Assembly: GCA_963846885.1 (NCBI GenBank)
Contig: CAWJXS010000023.1
Span: 264,503-328,502, forward strand
Length of the DNA stretch: 64,000 nt
Reading direction: 5' to 3'
DNA from: RPQJ01 sp963846885
GTDB lineage: Bacteria; Pseudomonadota; Gammaproteobacteria; Steroidobacterales; Steroidobacteraceae
Shown in pieces: positions 1-8,693 of the stretch (positions within the stretch are counted from its first letter, which is position 1; every line of letters begins with the position of its first letter). A program made the position numbers and the translations under genes. The notes beneath the pieces were generated by a model. It did not search any database. It was not told the origin of the DNA and saw only the letters and a program-made list of their open reading frames with translations.

Positions 1-53
1 CGCTCGCACCCGTCGAAGACGTTGCTCCCGACGGTGCCGCCGATCCGTCCTCG

Positions 54-1076
54 ATGGATCCGGCGGCTGCGCTGCGGCCCATTTCGCTGCCGCCCGGCTA
101 CACGTGTGATGAAGGCATCCTGGTCCTCGACAGCGAACCGTTCCCACTGCACTTCGGTGGCACGCTGCCGCGTGTCGAGATCGCCTACCGGCTGGCCGGC
201 GCGGCAGACGCTCCGGTCGTCGTCGTGCTCGGCGGCATTTCGGCCGGTCGCAACGTATTCAAGGTCCGCGAAGGCGTGGCGGGGTGGTGGGACGAAATCG
301 CAGGGCCCGGCAAGGCGCTCGATACCGACCGGTTCCGCGTCCTGGGCATCGATTTCCTCGGCGGCAGTCATCGCACCACCGGGCCGGGCCACGGTGAAGT
401 GTTTCCCAGCGTCAGTGCGCACGACCAGGCAGCCTGCCTGCTCGCCGTGATGGACCATTTGGGGCTCGAGTGCCTGCACGGCTGCATCGGCGCCTCCTAC
501 GGCGGCATGGTGACGCTGGTGCTCGGCGCGAAGCATCCTGCGCGCCTGCGCTACGGCATCGTCGTGAGCGCCGCGCATCGGACTCATCCCATGTCCACGG
601 CGTGGCGCAGCGTGCAGCGTAACTTCGTCCGGTACGCCATCGGGCACGACGAAGGCGAGCAGGGCCTCGCGTTGGCTCGCTCCCTGGCGATGACGACATA
701 CCGCTCGGTGCGCGAGTTCGAGGACCGCTTTCCAGGCGAGGCTGCTCGCAACGAGGCCGGGCGCTTCGTGTTTCCGGTCGAGGCGTATATCGTCTCGCGC
801 GGCGAGGCCTATTCCAAAACCTATCGGCCCGAGGCGTTCGTCTGCCTGTCGGAGTCGATCGACCTGCACCGCATCGAACCCGAGACCATCACGGTCCCGA
901 TGACGTTCGTCGCCGTGCTCGAAGACCAACTGGTGCCCGCCGCAGACATGCGCGCGCTGCGCGACCGCTTCGGCGGCAACTGCCAGCTGGTCGAGATCAA
1001 CTCGATGTACGGCCACGACGCTTTTTTCAAAGAGTCGGGCGTGCTGGCCGACGTTTTCTACCGCACACTCGCATGA
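54..1076 (+). CDS. metX: MetX-family homoserine O-acyltransferase
   Basis: This alpha/beta-hydrolase-fold acyltransferase probably acylates homoserine to O-succinyl- or O-acetylhomoserine, the entry step of methionine synthesis. The nucleophile elbow GASYGG places the catalytic Ser at about residue 148. The acid is likely the Asp in the C-terminal VLEDQLVP stretch and the His lies in YGHDAFF. Its stop overlaps the start region of metB, so the two genes look like one operon, and this context supports homoserine over serine as substrate. MetX proteins can use acetyl-CoA or succinyl-CoA and the sequence alone does not settle which. The reading frame is open back to the left edge of the window, so the true start may lie upstream of the ATG used here. 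Confidence 0.82.
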   Translation: MDPAAALRPISLPPGYTCDEGILVLDSEPFPLHFGGTLPRVEIAYRLAGAADAPVVVVLGGISAGRNVFKVREGVAGWWDEIAGPGKALDTDRFRVLGIDFLGGSHRTTGPGHGEVFPSVSAHDQAACLLAVMDHLGLECLHGCIGASYGGMVTLVLGAKHPARLRYGIVVSAAHRTHPMSTAWRSVQRNFVRYAIGHDEGEQGLALARSLAMTTYRSVREFEDRFPGEAARNEAGRFVFPVEAYIVSRGEAYSKTYRPEAFVCLSESIDLHRIEPETITVPMTFVAVLEDQLVPAADMRALRDRFGGNCQLVEINSMYGHDAFFKESGVLADVFYRTLA

Positions 1077-1099
1077 ACAGGGGCCCGGAGCGGATTTCC

Positions 1100-2266
1100 A
1101 TGAGCAAGCAGCAAGACAGCATCCAGACCCGCACCGTGCGGGCGGCCCTCGAGACCGACACGCAGCACGGCGCCGTAGTACCGCCGATCCACCTGACTTC
1201 GACGTTCGCGTTCTCGGGCTATGGCGAGAAGCGCGAATACGATTACTCCCGCTCCGGCAACCCGACTCGCGACGCCCTGGGGCGCGCGCTCGCCGAGCTG
1301 GAAGGGGGCGCGGGCGCGGTGGTCACGGCATCGGGCATGGGTGCCGTTTCGCTGGTGACGCAGTTGTTCAAGCCCGACCAGGTGGCCGTCGTCCCGCACG
1401 ATTGCTACGGCGGCACGTATCGCCTGTTCAATGCGCTGAACCTGCGCGGGGCGCTCAAGGTCCATTTCGTCGATTTCCAGGATCCGCAGGCACTGCAGTC
1501 GGCGTTGGACGCGCGCCCGGCGCTGGTCTGGATCGAAACGCCCAGCAATCCGCTGCTGCGGATCGTCGACGTGACGGCCGTGGCATCGCGTGCCAAGGCG
1601 GCGGGAGCAATGGTCGTGGCCGACAACACGTTCCTGTCGCCTGTCTGGCAGCGACCATTGGAACTGGGCGCCGACCTCGTCATCCACTCGACCACCAAGT
1701 ACCTGAACGGCCACAGCGACGTCGTCGGCGGTGCAGTCATCGCGGCCACGCCGGAACTGCATGAGCAGGTGCGCTGGTGGGGCAATTGCATCGGCGTGAC
1801 CGGCGCGCCATTCGACAGCTTCCTGACGCTGCGCGGCCTGCGCACGCTGCATGCCCGGATGCGGGCGCACGGCGAGAACGCTCAGCGCGTTGCAGAACTG
1901 CTGGTGCGTCATCCTGCGGTCGCGCGGGTGTATTACCCGGGCCTGGCGGATCACCCCGGTCATCAGATCGCGAAACGCCAGCAGCACGGGTTCGGGGCGA
2001 TGGTCAGCTTCGAGTTGGTCGGGGGCGTCGATAACGTCAAGGCATTCATCGAGCACGTCGAGCTCTTCTCGCTGGCCGAGTCGCTCGGCGGCGTCGAAAG
2101 CCTGGTGGCCCATCCGGCGAGCATGACGCACGCGGCGATGGACGAAGCGGCGCGGGAGCGCGCTGGCATTTCTGCGACGCTGATGCGGCTGTCGATCGGC
2201 ATCGAGCAGGGCGACGACCTGCTGCGTGATCTGACTGCTGGGCTCGACGCGGCGGGGCGTGCCTGA
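1100..2266 (+). CDS. metB: Cystathionine gamma-synthase / PLP-dependent trans-sulfuration enzyme
   Basis: This fold-type I PLP enzyme of the Cys/Met metabolism family joins the acylated homoserine made by the upstream gene to cysteine, giving cystathionine. The PLP lysine is in STTKYLNGHSD. The cofactor-binding YSRSGNPTR and the substrate-site WIETPSNPLL motifs are present. The start at 1100 is preferred because GGAG stands nine bases before it. An in-frame ATG at 1073 overlaps the metX stop and would add nine residues. Cystathionine beta-lyase or O-acylhomoserine sulfhydrylase activity cannot be excluded on sequence alone. Pairing with metX favours the synthase. Confidence 0.85.
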   Translation: MSKQQDSIQTRTVRAALETDTQHGAVVPPIHLTSTFAFSGYGEKREYDYSRSGNPTRDALGRALAELEGGAGAVVTASGMGAVSLVTQLFKPDQVAVVPHDCYGGTYRLFNALNLRGALKVHFVDFQDPQALQSALDARPALVWIETPSNPLLRIVDVTAVASRAKAAGAMVVADNTFLSPVWQRPLELGADLVIHSTTKYLNGHSDVVGGAVIAATPELHEQVRWWGNCIGVTGAPFDSFLTLRGLRTLHARMRAHGENAQRVAELLVRHPAVARVYYPGLADHPGHQIAKRQQHGFGAMVSFELVGGVDNVKAFIEHVELFSLAESLGGVESLVAHPASMTHAAMDEAARERAGISATLMRLSIGIEQGDDLLRDLTAGLDAAGRA

Positions 2267-2294
2267 ACTGAGATCGCGCTGCAGGCTATCGCAC

Positions 2295-2327
2295 AAAAAA
2301 AGAAGGCCGGCATTGCTGCCGGCCTTC
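2295..2327 (-). terminator. Intrinsic terminator, minus strand
   Basis: A perfect 10-bp stem, GAAGGCCGGC/GCCGGCCTTC with a six-base loop, spans 2302-2327. On the minus strand it is followed by seven T (2301-2295). It ends leftward transcription from ilvC-leuACDB and from the candidate small RNA, and guards against read-through into metB. Confidence 0.85.
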
Positions 2328-2443
2328 GGGTGGACCCGAGCTGCCTCATTCCATGAGACAAAGACTAACCCGACTCAAGTCCGCACCACTCGGAGATTCG
2401 ATCTGACCAAACTGGGAGCAAGGGCCTGCAGCCGCCTGCGGAC
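2295..2443 (-). ncRNA. Candidate small RNA downstream of leuB
   Basis: On the minus strand a -10-like TATACT lies at 2453-2448. About 150 bases later comes a strong intrinsic terminator with seven T. Between them no reading frame is convincing, but several complementary arms exist. GTCCGCA (2443-2437) pairs with TGCGGAC (2385-2379), and short hairpins CTCAT/ATGAG and CGGGT/ACCCG precede the terminator. The -35 region is weak (TGGACT, 19-base spacer). It may instead be only the long 3' UTR of the leu operon. I do not recognise a known RNA family. Confidence 0.35.
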
Positions 2444-2476
2444 GCGCAGTATAGCTCCGAAAATCCGGTCGGAGTC

Positions 2477-2498
2477 CACCCTGGTGAGGGTGATTTTT
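2477..2498 (+). terminator. Possible intrinsic terminator after metB
   Basis: The hairpin CACCCT-GGTG-AGGGTG is followed by five T on the plus strand, about 210 bases beyond the metB stop. The stem is only six pairs, so this is tentative. The two facing terminators would separate the convergent met and leu units. Confidence 0.4.
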
Positions 2499-2565
2499 CA
2501 GGGGGCTGCGGGTTCTAAACCTGAGCTTGACAGTTTCTGTGGATAAATCGCTAAGTCTTTGAATT

Positions 2566-3636
2566 TTAATGATTTGACATCAGGCGATTCACGACGGCTG
2601 CACCGGCCTCCCGGCTGCCAACGGGGGTCGTCCCAGGCAAGGCGATGTCCGCCGTGCGCACGCCGGCCGTCAGGGCCGATTCCACGGCCGCCTCGACCGC
2701 GAGCGCCTCGTCCTCCAGTCCCAGCGAGTGCCGCAGCAGCAGCGCTGCGCTCAGGATGGTGCCGTACGGATTCGCGATACCGCGGCCTGCGATGTCGGGC
2801 GCGGAGCCGTGGATGGGTTCATACAGGCCGTTGCTGCCTTCGCCGAGCGACGCCGACGGCAACAGGCCCAGCGAGCCGACGATCATCGAGGCCTCGTCCG
2901 TCAGGATGTCGCCGAACATGTTCTCGGTGAGCAGCACGTCGAACGAAGCGGGCCGGCGGATCAGGTGCATCGCGGCCGCATCGACCAGCATGTGTTCGAA
3001 CTCGACCTGCGGGAACTCGTCGCGCAGCACGCGTTCGGCGACGGAGCGCCACAGCCGCGAGGTCTCGAGCACGTTGGCTTTGTCGACGGAGACGATGCGA
3101 CGCCGCCGGCCCATCGCCAGTCGGCCTGCCATGCGCGTGACGCGTTCCACTTCGGCGGTCGTGTAGGTGCAGACGTCTTCGGCTTCGTGCGCCGTGCGGC
3201 TCTTCCTGCCGAAATAGATGCCGCCCGTCAGTTCACGCACCACCATGATGTCGGTGCCCTTGATGATCTCCGGCTTGAGCGGAGAGGCATCCAGCATCGA
3301 ATCCATGGTGCGGACGGGACGCAGGTTGGCGAACACGCCCAGTGTGCGCCGCAGTTCCAGCAGGCCCTGCTCAGGCCGAACGCGCGCGGCGGGGTCGGAC
3401 CACTGCGGGCCGCCCACCGCGCCGAGCAGCGTCGCTGCGCTCTCACGGCACGCGTCGATCGTGCGCGGGGGCAGGGCGGAACCGGAGGCATCGATGGCGG
3501 CGCCGCCGATCAGTGCTTCTGCGAACTCGAACTCGTGGCCGTGACGGGCGGCGATGGCCTGCAGCACCCTGACTGCCTCTGCCGTGACTTCGGGGCCGAT
3601 GCCGTCGCCGCCGAGTACTGCAATGCGCGCCTTCAT
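2566..3636 (-). CDS. leuB: 3-isopropylmalate dehydrogenase
   Basis: This enzyme oxidises and decarboxylates 3-isopropylmalate with NAD to 2-oxoisocaproate, the third step of leucine synthesis. At 356 residues it has the normal family length. It opens with the IAVLGGDGIGPEV nucleotide-fold motif. It carries the arginines of the RTLGVFANLRPVR stretch, the metal-binding aspartates in TENMFGDILTDEAS, and the NAD-site sequence EPIHGSAPDIAGRGIANP. The ATG at 3636 overlaps the leuD stop by four bases (ATGA), which indicates translational coupling. It is the last gene of the ilvC-leuACDB unit. Confidence 0.97.
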   Translation of the reverse strand: MKARIAVLGGDGIGPEVTAEAVRVLQAIAARHGHEFEFAEALIGGAAIDASGSALPPRTIDACRESAATLLGAVGGPQWSDPAARVRPEQGLLELRRTLGVFANLRPVRTMDSMLDASPLKPEIIKGTDIMVVRELTGGIYFGRKSRTAHEAEDVCTYTTAEVERVTRMAGRLAMGRRRRIVSVDKANVLETSRLWRSVAERVLRDEFPQVEFEHMLVDAAAMHLIRRPASFDVLLTENMFGDILTDEASMIVGSLGLLPSASLGEGSNGLYEPIHGSAPDIAGRGIANPYGTILSAALLLRHSLGLEDEALAVEAAVESALTAGVRTADIALPGTTPVGSREAGAAVVNRLMSNH

Positions 3637-4217
3637 GCGCTTTTTTCCCGTGCGCGTTCGTAGCGTTCGATCGCGTCCACCTGGCTCAGCAGGTAGCCGA
3701 GTTCGTCGATGCCGTTCATCAGGCAATAGCGCGAGAACGACTCGATGGGAAAGCTGACGGCGCGGCCATCGGGCAGCCGCAGGACGGAGGCGGGCAGGTC
3801 GATCTCGACCTCGGCGCCCGGGTTCGCGAGCAGCCATTCATGCGTGGCGGCATCGACGACGACCGGCAACAGGCCGTTCTTCAGGCTGTTGTTGCGGAAG
3901 ATGTCGGCGATCTCGGTGCTGATCACCGCCCGGATGCCGAAGTCGAGCAGGGCCCACGGCGCGTGTTCGCGCGACGAGCCGCAGCCGATGTTGCGGCCGG
4001 CGACCAGCACCTGGCACCCCTGCGCGGCGGGCGTATTCAGCACGAAGTCAGGCTTCGGCTGGCCGGCCTTGTCGTACCGCCAATCCGCAAACAGCGAGAC
4101 GCCGAGGCCATCGCGCACCGTGGTGGTGAGGAAACGGGCCGGGATGATCTGGTCGGTGTCGATATTGGTGGACGGCATGACGACCGTCCGCGAGCGGATG
4201 ACTGTGATCGGGTCCAT
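3633..4217 (-). CDS. leuD: 3-isopropylmalate dehydratase small subunit
   Basis: This is the swivel-domain subunit of isopropylmalate isomerase, which works with LeuC to interconvert 2- and 3-isopropylmalate. It is 194 residues long. The N-terminal PSTNIDTDQIIPARFL stretch and the GRNIGCGSSREHAPWAL motif are diagnostic of LeuD. The start at 4217 matches the family N-terminus; the frame is open further upstream but without family similarity. It sits 38 bases after leuC and overlaps leuB by four bases. Confidence 0.96.
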   Translation of the reverse strand: MDPITVIRSRTVVMPSTNIDTDQIIPARFLTTTVRDGLGVSLFADWRYDKAGQPKPDFVLNTPAAQGCQVLVAGRNIGCGSSREHAPWALLDFGIRAVISTEIADIFRNNSLKNGLLPVVVDAATHEWLLANPGAEVEIDLPASVLRLPDGRAVSFPIESFSRYCLMNGIDELGYLLSQVDAIERYERAREKSA

Positions 4218-4255
4218 GTGGGGCTCTGGTTCGTTGTCTGGTGCGGGATCCCGGC

Positions 4256-5659
4256 TCAGCCGAGGAACTCGCGCGGATCGGTGACGCGACCGCGCACCGC
4301 GGCAGCGGCGGCAGAGGCCGGGCTGGCGAGCAGCGTGCGCGCGCCGACGCCTTGCCGGCCCTCGAAGTTGCGGTTGCTGGTGCTGACGCAGTATTGCCCG
4401 GCGTCGACGAGATCGCCGTTCATCCCCAGGCACATCGAGCATCCCGACTCGCGCCATTCGGCGCCGGCGTCGATGAAGACCTGCGCGAGGCCGCGCTGCT
4501 CGGCCTCGAGCTTGATCTGCTGCGAACCCGGCACGACCAGCGCACGCACGCCTGCCGCGACTTTGCGACCGCGCATGACGTGGGCCGCCGCCTCCAGGTC
4601 CGAAAGTCGCGCGTTGGTGCAGCTGCCGATGAAGACGACCTGCACCGGCTTGCCAGCCATGCGCTCACCGGCGGTGAGGCCCATGTACGCGAGCGACTTG
4701 GCGAAGACGGCATCGCCCGGGCGCTCCGGCACGCTGCCGCTGATCGTGGTGACCATCCCGGGGTTGGTGCCGAAGGTGATCATCGGTTCGAGAGTCGTGG
4801 CGTCGAGCGTCACCGACTTGTCGAACGTCGCGCCCGGATCGCTGCGCAGCGTCTGCCAGTCGGCAACGGCCTGGTCCCAGGCCGCGCCCTGCGGCGCGAA
4901 GGGCCGGCCCTTCAGGTATTCGAAGGTCGTGGCATCCGGCGCGATCATGCCGGCGCGGGCACCAGCCTCGATCGACATGTTGCAGACGGTCATGCGCTCG
5001 TCCATCGACATCGCCTCGATGGTGGAGCCGCGGAACTCGATGACGTGGCCGGTGCCGCCGTTCACGCCGATCCTGCCGATTACGGCGAGTACGACGTCCT
5101 TGGCCGACACGCCGGTTGGCAGCTTGCCGTTCACGACGACTTCGAGCGTCTTCGGCTTGCGCTGCAGCAGGCACTGCGTGGCGAGCACGTAGCCGACTTC
5201 CGTGGTGCCGATACCGAAGGCGAGGGCGCCGAACGCCCCGTGCGTGCTCGTGTGGCTGTCGCCGCAGACGATCGTCTTGCCGGGCTGCGTCGCGCCCTGT
5301 TCGGGGCCGATGATGTGGACGATGCCGCGGCGCGAGTCCTGCAGGCCGATGAGGTTGACGCCGAATTCGGCGCAGTTCACCTCGAGCTGGCGCACCTGCT
5401 TCGCGGCGGATTCGAGCTTGATGGGCAGGCCGCCGAAGATCTGCGCGGTGTCGGTGGGGGTGGAGTGATCCATCGTCGCGAGCGTGCGGTCGAGCCGGCG
5501 CACCGGCAGCTTGCGCGCGCGCAGCACGTCGAACGCCTGCGGCGACGTGACTTCATGGGTCAGGTGCAGGTCGATGTACAGCACGGCGGGTGTATCGGCC
5601 GTCTCGGGCACGACCACGTGCCGCTCCCACACTTTCTCGAACAGGCTCTTCGCAGGCAT
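4256..5659 (-). CDS. leuC: 3-isopropylmalate dehydratase large subunit
   Basis: This is the catalytic aconitase-family subunit with a [4Fe-4S] cluster and is 467 residues long. The cluster cysteines are visible in VFIGSCTNARLSDL and in GCSMCLGMN. Other family marks are IDLHLTHEVTSPQAF near the N-terminus, the GDSHTSTHGAFGALAFGIGT block, and TSNRNFEGRQG near the end. It partners with LeuD. It lies 20 bases downstream of leuA in the same operon. Confidence 0.97.
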   Translation of the reverse strand: MPAKSLFEKVWERHVVVPETADTPAVLYIDLHLTHEVTSPQAFDVLRARKLPVRRLDRTLATMDHSTPTDTAQIFGGLPIKLESAAKQVRQLEVNCAEFGVNLIGLQDSRRGIVHIIGPEQGATQPGKTIVCGDSHTSTHGAFGALAFGIGTTEVGYVLATQCLLQRKPKTLEVVVNGKLPTGVSAKDVVLAVIGRIGVNGGTGHVIEFRGSTIEAMSMDERMTVCNMSIEAGARAGMIAPDATTFEYLKGRPFAPQGAAWDQAVADWQTLRSDPGATFDKSVTLDATTLEPMITFGTNPGMVTTISGSVPERPGDAVFAKSLAYMGLTAGERMAGKPVQVVFIGSCTNARLSDLEAAAHVMRGRKVAAGVRALVVPGSQQIKLEAEQRGLAQVFIDAGAEWRESGCSMCLGMNGDLVDAGQYCVSTSNRNFEGRQGVGARTLLASPASAAAAAVRGRVTDPREFLG

Positions 5660-5679
5660 TCGGGCTCCGGTCGTACGCT

Positions 5680-7251
5680 TCAGACCGCCGCGGCCGGCGG
5701 CGTGTCGTTTTCCTGGCTGTCAGCGCCGCGGCGGCGCGAGGACTCGATGGCGTTGATCACTTCGATGAAGGCGCGCACGCCGGACTCGACGATGTCGGTC
5801 GTGACGCTGGTGCCGCGGTAGCTGCGATTGTTGAACTCGCAGGTCACGACAGCCTCGCCCTGGGCGTCCTCGCCGCTCGATACGCTGCGCACTTCGAACT
5901 TGCGCAGCTTGACGAAGGTGCCGGTCGCCTGCTCGATCGACTTCAGGGCCGCGTCCACGGGGCCGTCGCCCGACGATTCCTGGGTGACGATGCGGCCGTC
6001 GGTGTGACGCAGCACGACGCGACCCGACGCGAACCGGCTCGAGTCGCTGACGACGTGCAGGTTCTCGAGGTGCCACGGGCCCGACTCGATCTCGTGCTTC
6101 AGCACCAGCGCTTCGATGTCGCCGTCGAAGAGTTCCTTTTTCTTGTCGGCCAGCGCCTTGAAGTCGTCGAACACGCGCGACAATTCGGCGTCCGACAGCT
6201 CGAAGCCCAGCTCCTTGATGCGCTCGCGCAATGCCGCGCGGCCGCTGTGCTTGCCCAGCACGAGATTGGTGCGCGACATGCCGACGTCGTGCGGACGCAT
6301 GATCTCGTACGTGGAGTGGTGCTTGAGCATGCCGTGCTGGTGGATGCCGGACTCGTGCGCGAACGCGTTCTCGCCGACGACTGCCTTGTTGCGCGGGATG
6401 GGCATGCCCGTGATGCTCGAGAGCAGGCGGCTGGCCGGGAACAGGCGCTTGGTGTCGATGCCGGTGTGCAGGCCATAGAGACCCTTGCGCACTTCGAGCG
6501 CCATCGTGATTTCTTCGAGCGAGGCATTGCCCGCGCGCTCGCCGATGCCGTTGATCGTGCACTCGACCTGGCGCGCGCCGCCGCGAATCGCAGCCAGGCT
6601 GTTCGCCACCGCCATGCCGAGGTCGTTGTGGCAGTGCGCGCTGAAGGTGACGTTCTCCGCGCCGCGCACGTTCTGCTTGAGGTACGAGAAGATCTCGAAG
6701 TATTCCTCGGGCGTCGTGTAGCCCACGGTGTCGGGCACGTTGATCGTCGTGGCGCCGGCGGCGATCGCCGCTTCGACGACTTCACCCAGGAAGTCGAGTT
6801 CGGTGCGCGAGGCGTCTTCGGGCGAGAATTCGATGTCCTCGCACAGGCTGCGCGCGTACTTCACGCCCTCGACGGCCGTGTGCACGATCTGCTCCTTGGC
6901 CATGCCGAGCTTGTGCTCGCGATGGATGGCGCTGGTCGCCAGGAACACGTGGATGCGCGGCCTGGCGGCGACCTTGACGGCGCTCCAGGCCTTGTCGATG
7001 TCCTCGCGGTTGCAGCGCGCGAGGCCCGCGATGATCGGGCCCCGCACTTCACGGGCGATTTCATGGACGGCTTCCCAGTCGCCGGGGGAGGCTACGGGGA
7101 AACCCGCTTCGATGACGTCCACGCCCAGCTCTGCGAGGGCCCTGGCCAGCCGCAGCTTTTCGGGCTGCGTCATGCTGCAGCCGGGTGATTGCTCACCGTC
7201 GCGCAGCGTGGTGTCGAAAATCAACACGCGGTTCGGGTCTCTGCTGGACAT
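5680..7251 (-). CDS. leuA: 2-isopropylmalate synthase
   Basis: This enzyme condenses acetyl-CoA with 2-oxoisovalerate in the committed step of leucine synthesis. The protein is about 523 residues: an HMGL-like TIM barrel (FDTTLRDGEQSPG near residue 15, the HCHNDLG metal-binding motif, then NGIGERAGN) followed by the C-terminal LeuA regulatory domain used for leucine feedback. The ATG at 7251 is preferred over an in-frame GTG at 7260. It lies between ilvC and leuC and shares their direction. Confidence 0.96.
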   Translation of the reverse strand: MSSRDPNRVLIFDTTLRDGEQSPGCSMTQPEKLRLARALAELGVDVIEAGFPVASPGDWEAVHEIAREVRGPIIAGLARCNREDIDKAWSAVKVAARPRIHVFLATSAIHREHKLGMAKEQIVHTAVEGVKYARSLCEDIEFSPEDASRTELDFLGEVVEAAIAAGATTINVPDTVGYTTPEEYFEIFSYLKQNVRGAENVTFSAHCHNDLGMAVANSLAAIRGGARQVECTINGIGERAGNASLEEITMALEVRKGLYGLHTGIDTKRLFPASRLLSSITGMPIPRNKAVVGENAFAHESGIHQHGMLKHHSTYEIMRPHDVGMSRTNLVLGKHSGRAALRERIKELGFELSDAELSRVFDDFKALADKKKELFDGDIEALVLKHEIESGPWHLENLHVVSDSSRFASGRVVLRHTDGRIVTQESSGDGPVDAALKSIEQATGTFVKLRKFEVRSVSSGEDAQGEAVVTCEFNNRSYRGTSVTTDIVESGVRAFIEVINAIESSRRRGADSQENDTPPAAAV

Positions 7252-7302
7252 GGTTGTCACCGTTGCGGGGTCGTCAGATGCGGCGAAGGTCTGCGTCGGT
7301 CC

Positions 7303-8289
7303 TCAGCCCTGGTTCAGCCAGGGCATGCGGCCGCGCAGACCGGCGCCCACCTTCTCGATGGGATGCGCGAGGTCCTTCTTCATCAGGGCGTCGTACTTCT
7401 TGCGGCCGGTCTTGTTCTCGCGGATCCAGACGCGCGCGAAGCTGCCGTCCTGGATCTCGCCGAGGATCTTCTTCATTTCCTTCTTGGTCGCCTTGTTGAC
7501 GACGCGCGGGCCGCGCGTGAGGTCGCCCCACTTGGCGGTGTGCGAGATGTACTTGTGCATCTTGGCGAGGCCGCCTTCGTGCAGCAGGTCGACGATCAGC
7601 TTCAGTTCGTGCATGCACTCGTAGTACGCGACCTCGGGCTGGTAGCCGGCTTCGACCAGCGTCTCGTAGCCCTTGAGCACGAGTTCAGTGGCGCCGCCGC
7701 ACAGCACGGCCTGTTCGCCGAACAGGTCGGTCTCGGTCTCTTCCTTGAACGTCGTCTGGATGACGCCGGCGCGCGTGCCGCCGATGCCGTCGGCGTAGGC
7801 GAGGGCCTTGGCGTGCGCCTTGCCGGAGGCGTCCTGCGCCACTGCGATCAGGCAGGGCACGCCCCGGCCTTCCTGGTACTGGCGGCGCACGAGGCCGCCC
7901 GGGCCCTTCGGCGCGATCAGCACGACGTCGAGGTCCTTGCGCGGCTTGATCTGCTTGAAGTGGATGTTGAAGCCGTGCGCGAAGAGCAGCGTCGCGCCCT
8001 TGGCCAGGTTCGGCAGGATTTCCTTGTAGTTTTCTGCCTGCGTCGTGTCAGGCGTCAGCAGCGCGACGAGCGTGGCGCCCTTGACGGCTTCGGCAGGTAC
8101 GGCGACCGCGAGGCCGTCTTTCTTGGCCTGCTTCCAGCTGTCGCCCTTGCGCACGCCGATGACGACGTCAAAACCCGAATCCTTGAGGTTCAACGCATGC
8201 GCGCGACCCTGGCTGCCATAGCCCACGATGGCGATCTTCGCGCCCTTCAGTGCTTTCTTGTCGACGTCTTTCTTCGAATACGCACGCAT
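7303..8289 (-). CDS. ilvC: Ketol-acid reductoisomerase (NADP+)
   Basis: This class I enzyme of 328 residues isomerises and reduces acetolactate to dihydroxyisovalerate for valine and leucine synthesis. The N-terminal Rossmann motif is IVGYGSQGRAHALNL. The metal and substrate residues lie in the IAPKGPGGLVRRQY, DLFGEQAVLCGG and YYECMHELKLIVDL stretches. GGAG stands nine bases before the ATG. It heads an ilvC-leuA-leuC-leuD-leuB unit and its transcript passes the attenuator just upstream. The acetolactate synthase genes are not in this window, and ilvD is a separate rightward gene 3.2 kb away. Confidence 0.97.
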   Translation of the reverse strand: MRAYSKKDVDKKALKGAKIAIVGYGSQGRAHALNLKDSGFDVVIGVRKGDSWKQAKKDGLAVAVPAEAVKGATLVALLTPDTTQAENYKEILPNLAKGATLLFAHGFNIHFKQIKPRKDLDVVLIAPKGPGGLVRRQYQEGRGVPCLIAVAQDASGKAHAKALAYADGIGGTRAGVIQTTFKEETETDLFGEQAVLCGGATELVLKGYETLVEAGYQPEVAYYECMHELKLIVDLLHEGGLAKMHKYISHTAKWGDLTRGPRVVNKATKKEMKKILGEIQDGSFARVWIRENKTGRKKYDALMKKDLAHPIEKVGAGLRGRMPWLNQG

Positions 8290-8336
8290 CTTTGCAATCT
8301 CCTCGGGTCCTGAACGTTTTGCCGGTACTGAAACGT

Positions 8337-8374
8337 AAAAAACCCCGCGCCGGCCGGCTCGCCGTGCGGGGTTT
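8337..8374 (-). terminator. Transcription attenuator of the ilvC-leu operon
   Basis: On the minus strand the hairpin AAACCCCGC ... GCGGGGTTT (8374-8340) runs directly into a T run. It lies 27 bases after the stop of a Leu-rich leader peptide and 48 bases before ilvC. This is the classical arrangement of ribosome-mediated attenuation: when leucyl-tRNA is scarce the ribosome stalls in the leader and the terminator does not form. The alternative antiterminator pairing was not worked out. Confidence 0.75.
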
Positions 8375-8400
8375 CGGTGTCCAATCGCGCGTGTGCGCTC

Positions 8401-8511
8401 TCAGCCCGTAGCCCCGCACCTCCGCAGGGGAAGCAGGGTAAGGGACGCAAGCAGCAGGCCGGCCAGCGAAGTGACCGAGCTTGAGAGGAAGGAGTCGAGC
8501 GACGACCGCAT
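8401..8511 (-). CDS. Leu-rich leader peptide of the ilvC-leu operon
   Basis: This small open frame encodes 36 residues, ten of them leucine, concentrated in LAGLLLASLTLLPL. It starts at an ATG preceded by AGG at a seven-base distance. Its position between a promoter-like site and a terminator hairpin, upstream of leucine and valine biosynthetic genes, is what identifies it. Ile and Val are almost absent, so leucine is the likely controlling amino acid. A longer version starting farther upstream is open, but the predicted transcript start makes this ATG the best choice. Confidence 0.65.
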   Translation of the reverse strand: MRSSLDSFLSSSVTSLAGLLLASLTLLPLRRCGATG

Positions 8512-8553
8512 CCAGCGCCTGCGTGTAATTGAGAGCGAAAAAGTAGGGTGCGG

Positions 8554-8583
8554 ATAGCAGCACAGCGCGCCGCCCATTGTCAA
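8554..8583 (-). promoter_or_regulatory. Predicted promoter of the ilvC-leuACDB operon
   Basis: On the minus strand a perfect -35 TTGACA (8583-8578) is followed after 18 bases by a weak -10, TGCTAT (8559-8554). Transcription would start near 8547, leaving about 36 bases before the leader-peptide ATG. The leftward promoter is back to back with the aminopeptidase gene that starts at 8694. Confidence 0.5.
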
Positions 8584-8693
8584 CCGCAGTGCAAAAAGAG
8601 TGAGTCCATGCCGGTGACGCCCGCGGGCGAAACCGTATCGGCAAGGCGGCGCTGTTAAGCTAGCCGCAGCCTCCGCAACAGAGCAATTCACCC

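Noticed and set aside
2259..2546. A small rightward gene of 95 codons downstream of metB.
   Set aside because: It overlaps the terminator and the candidate RNA, and its product is basic with no domain.
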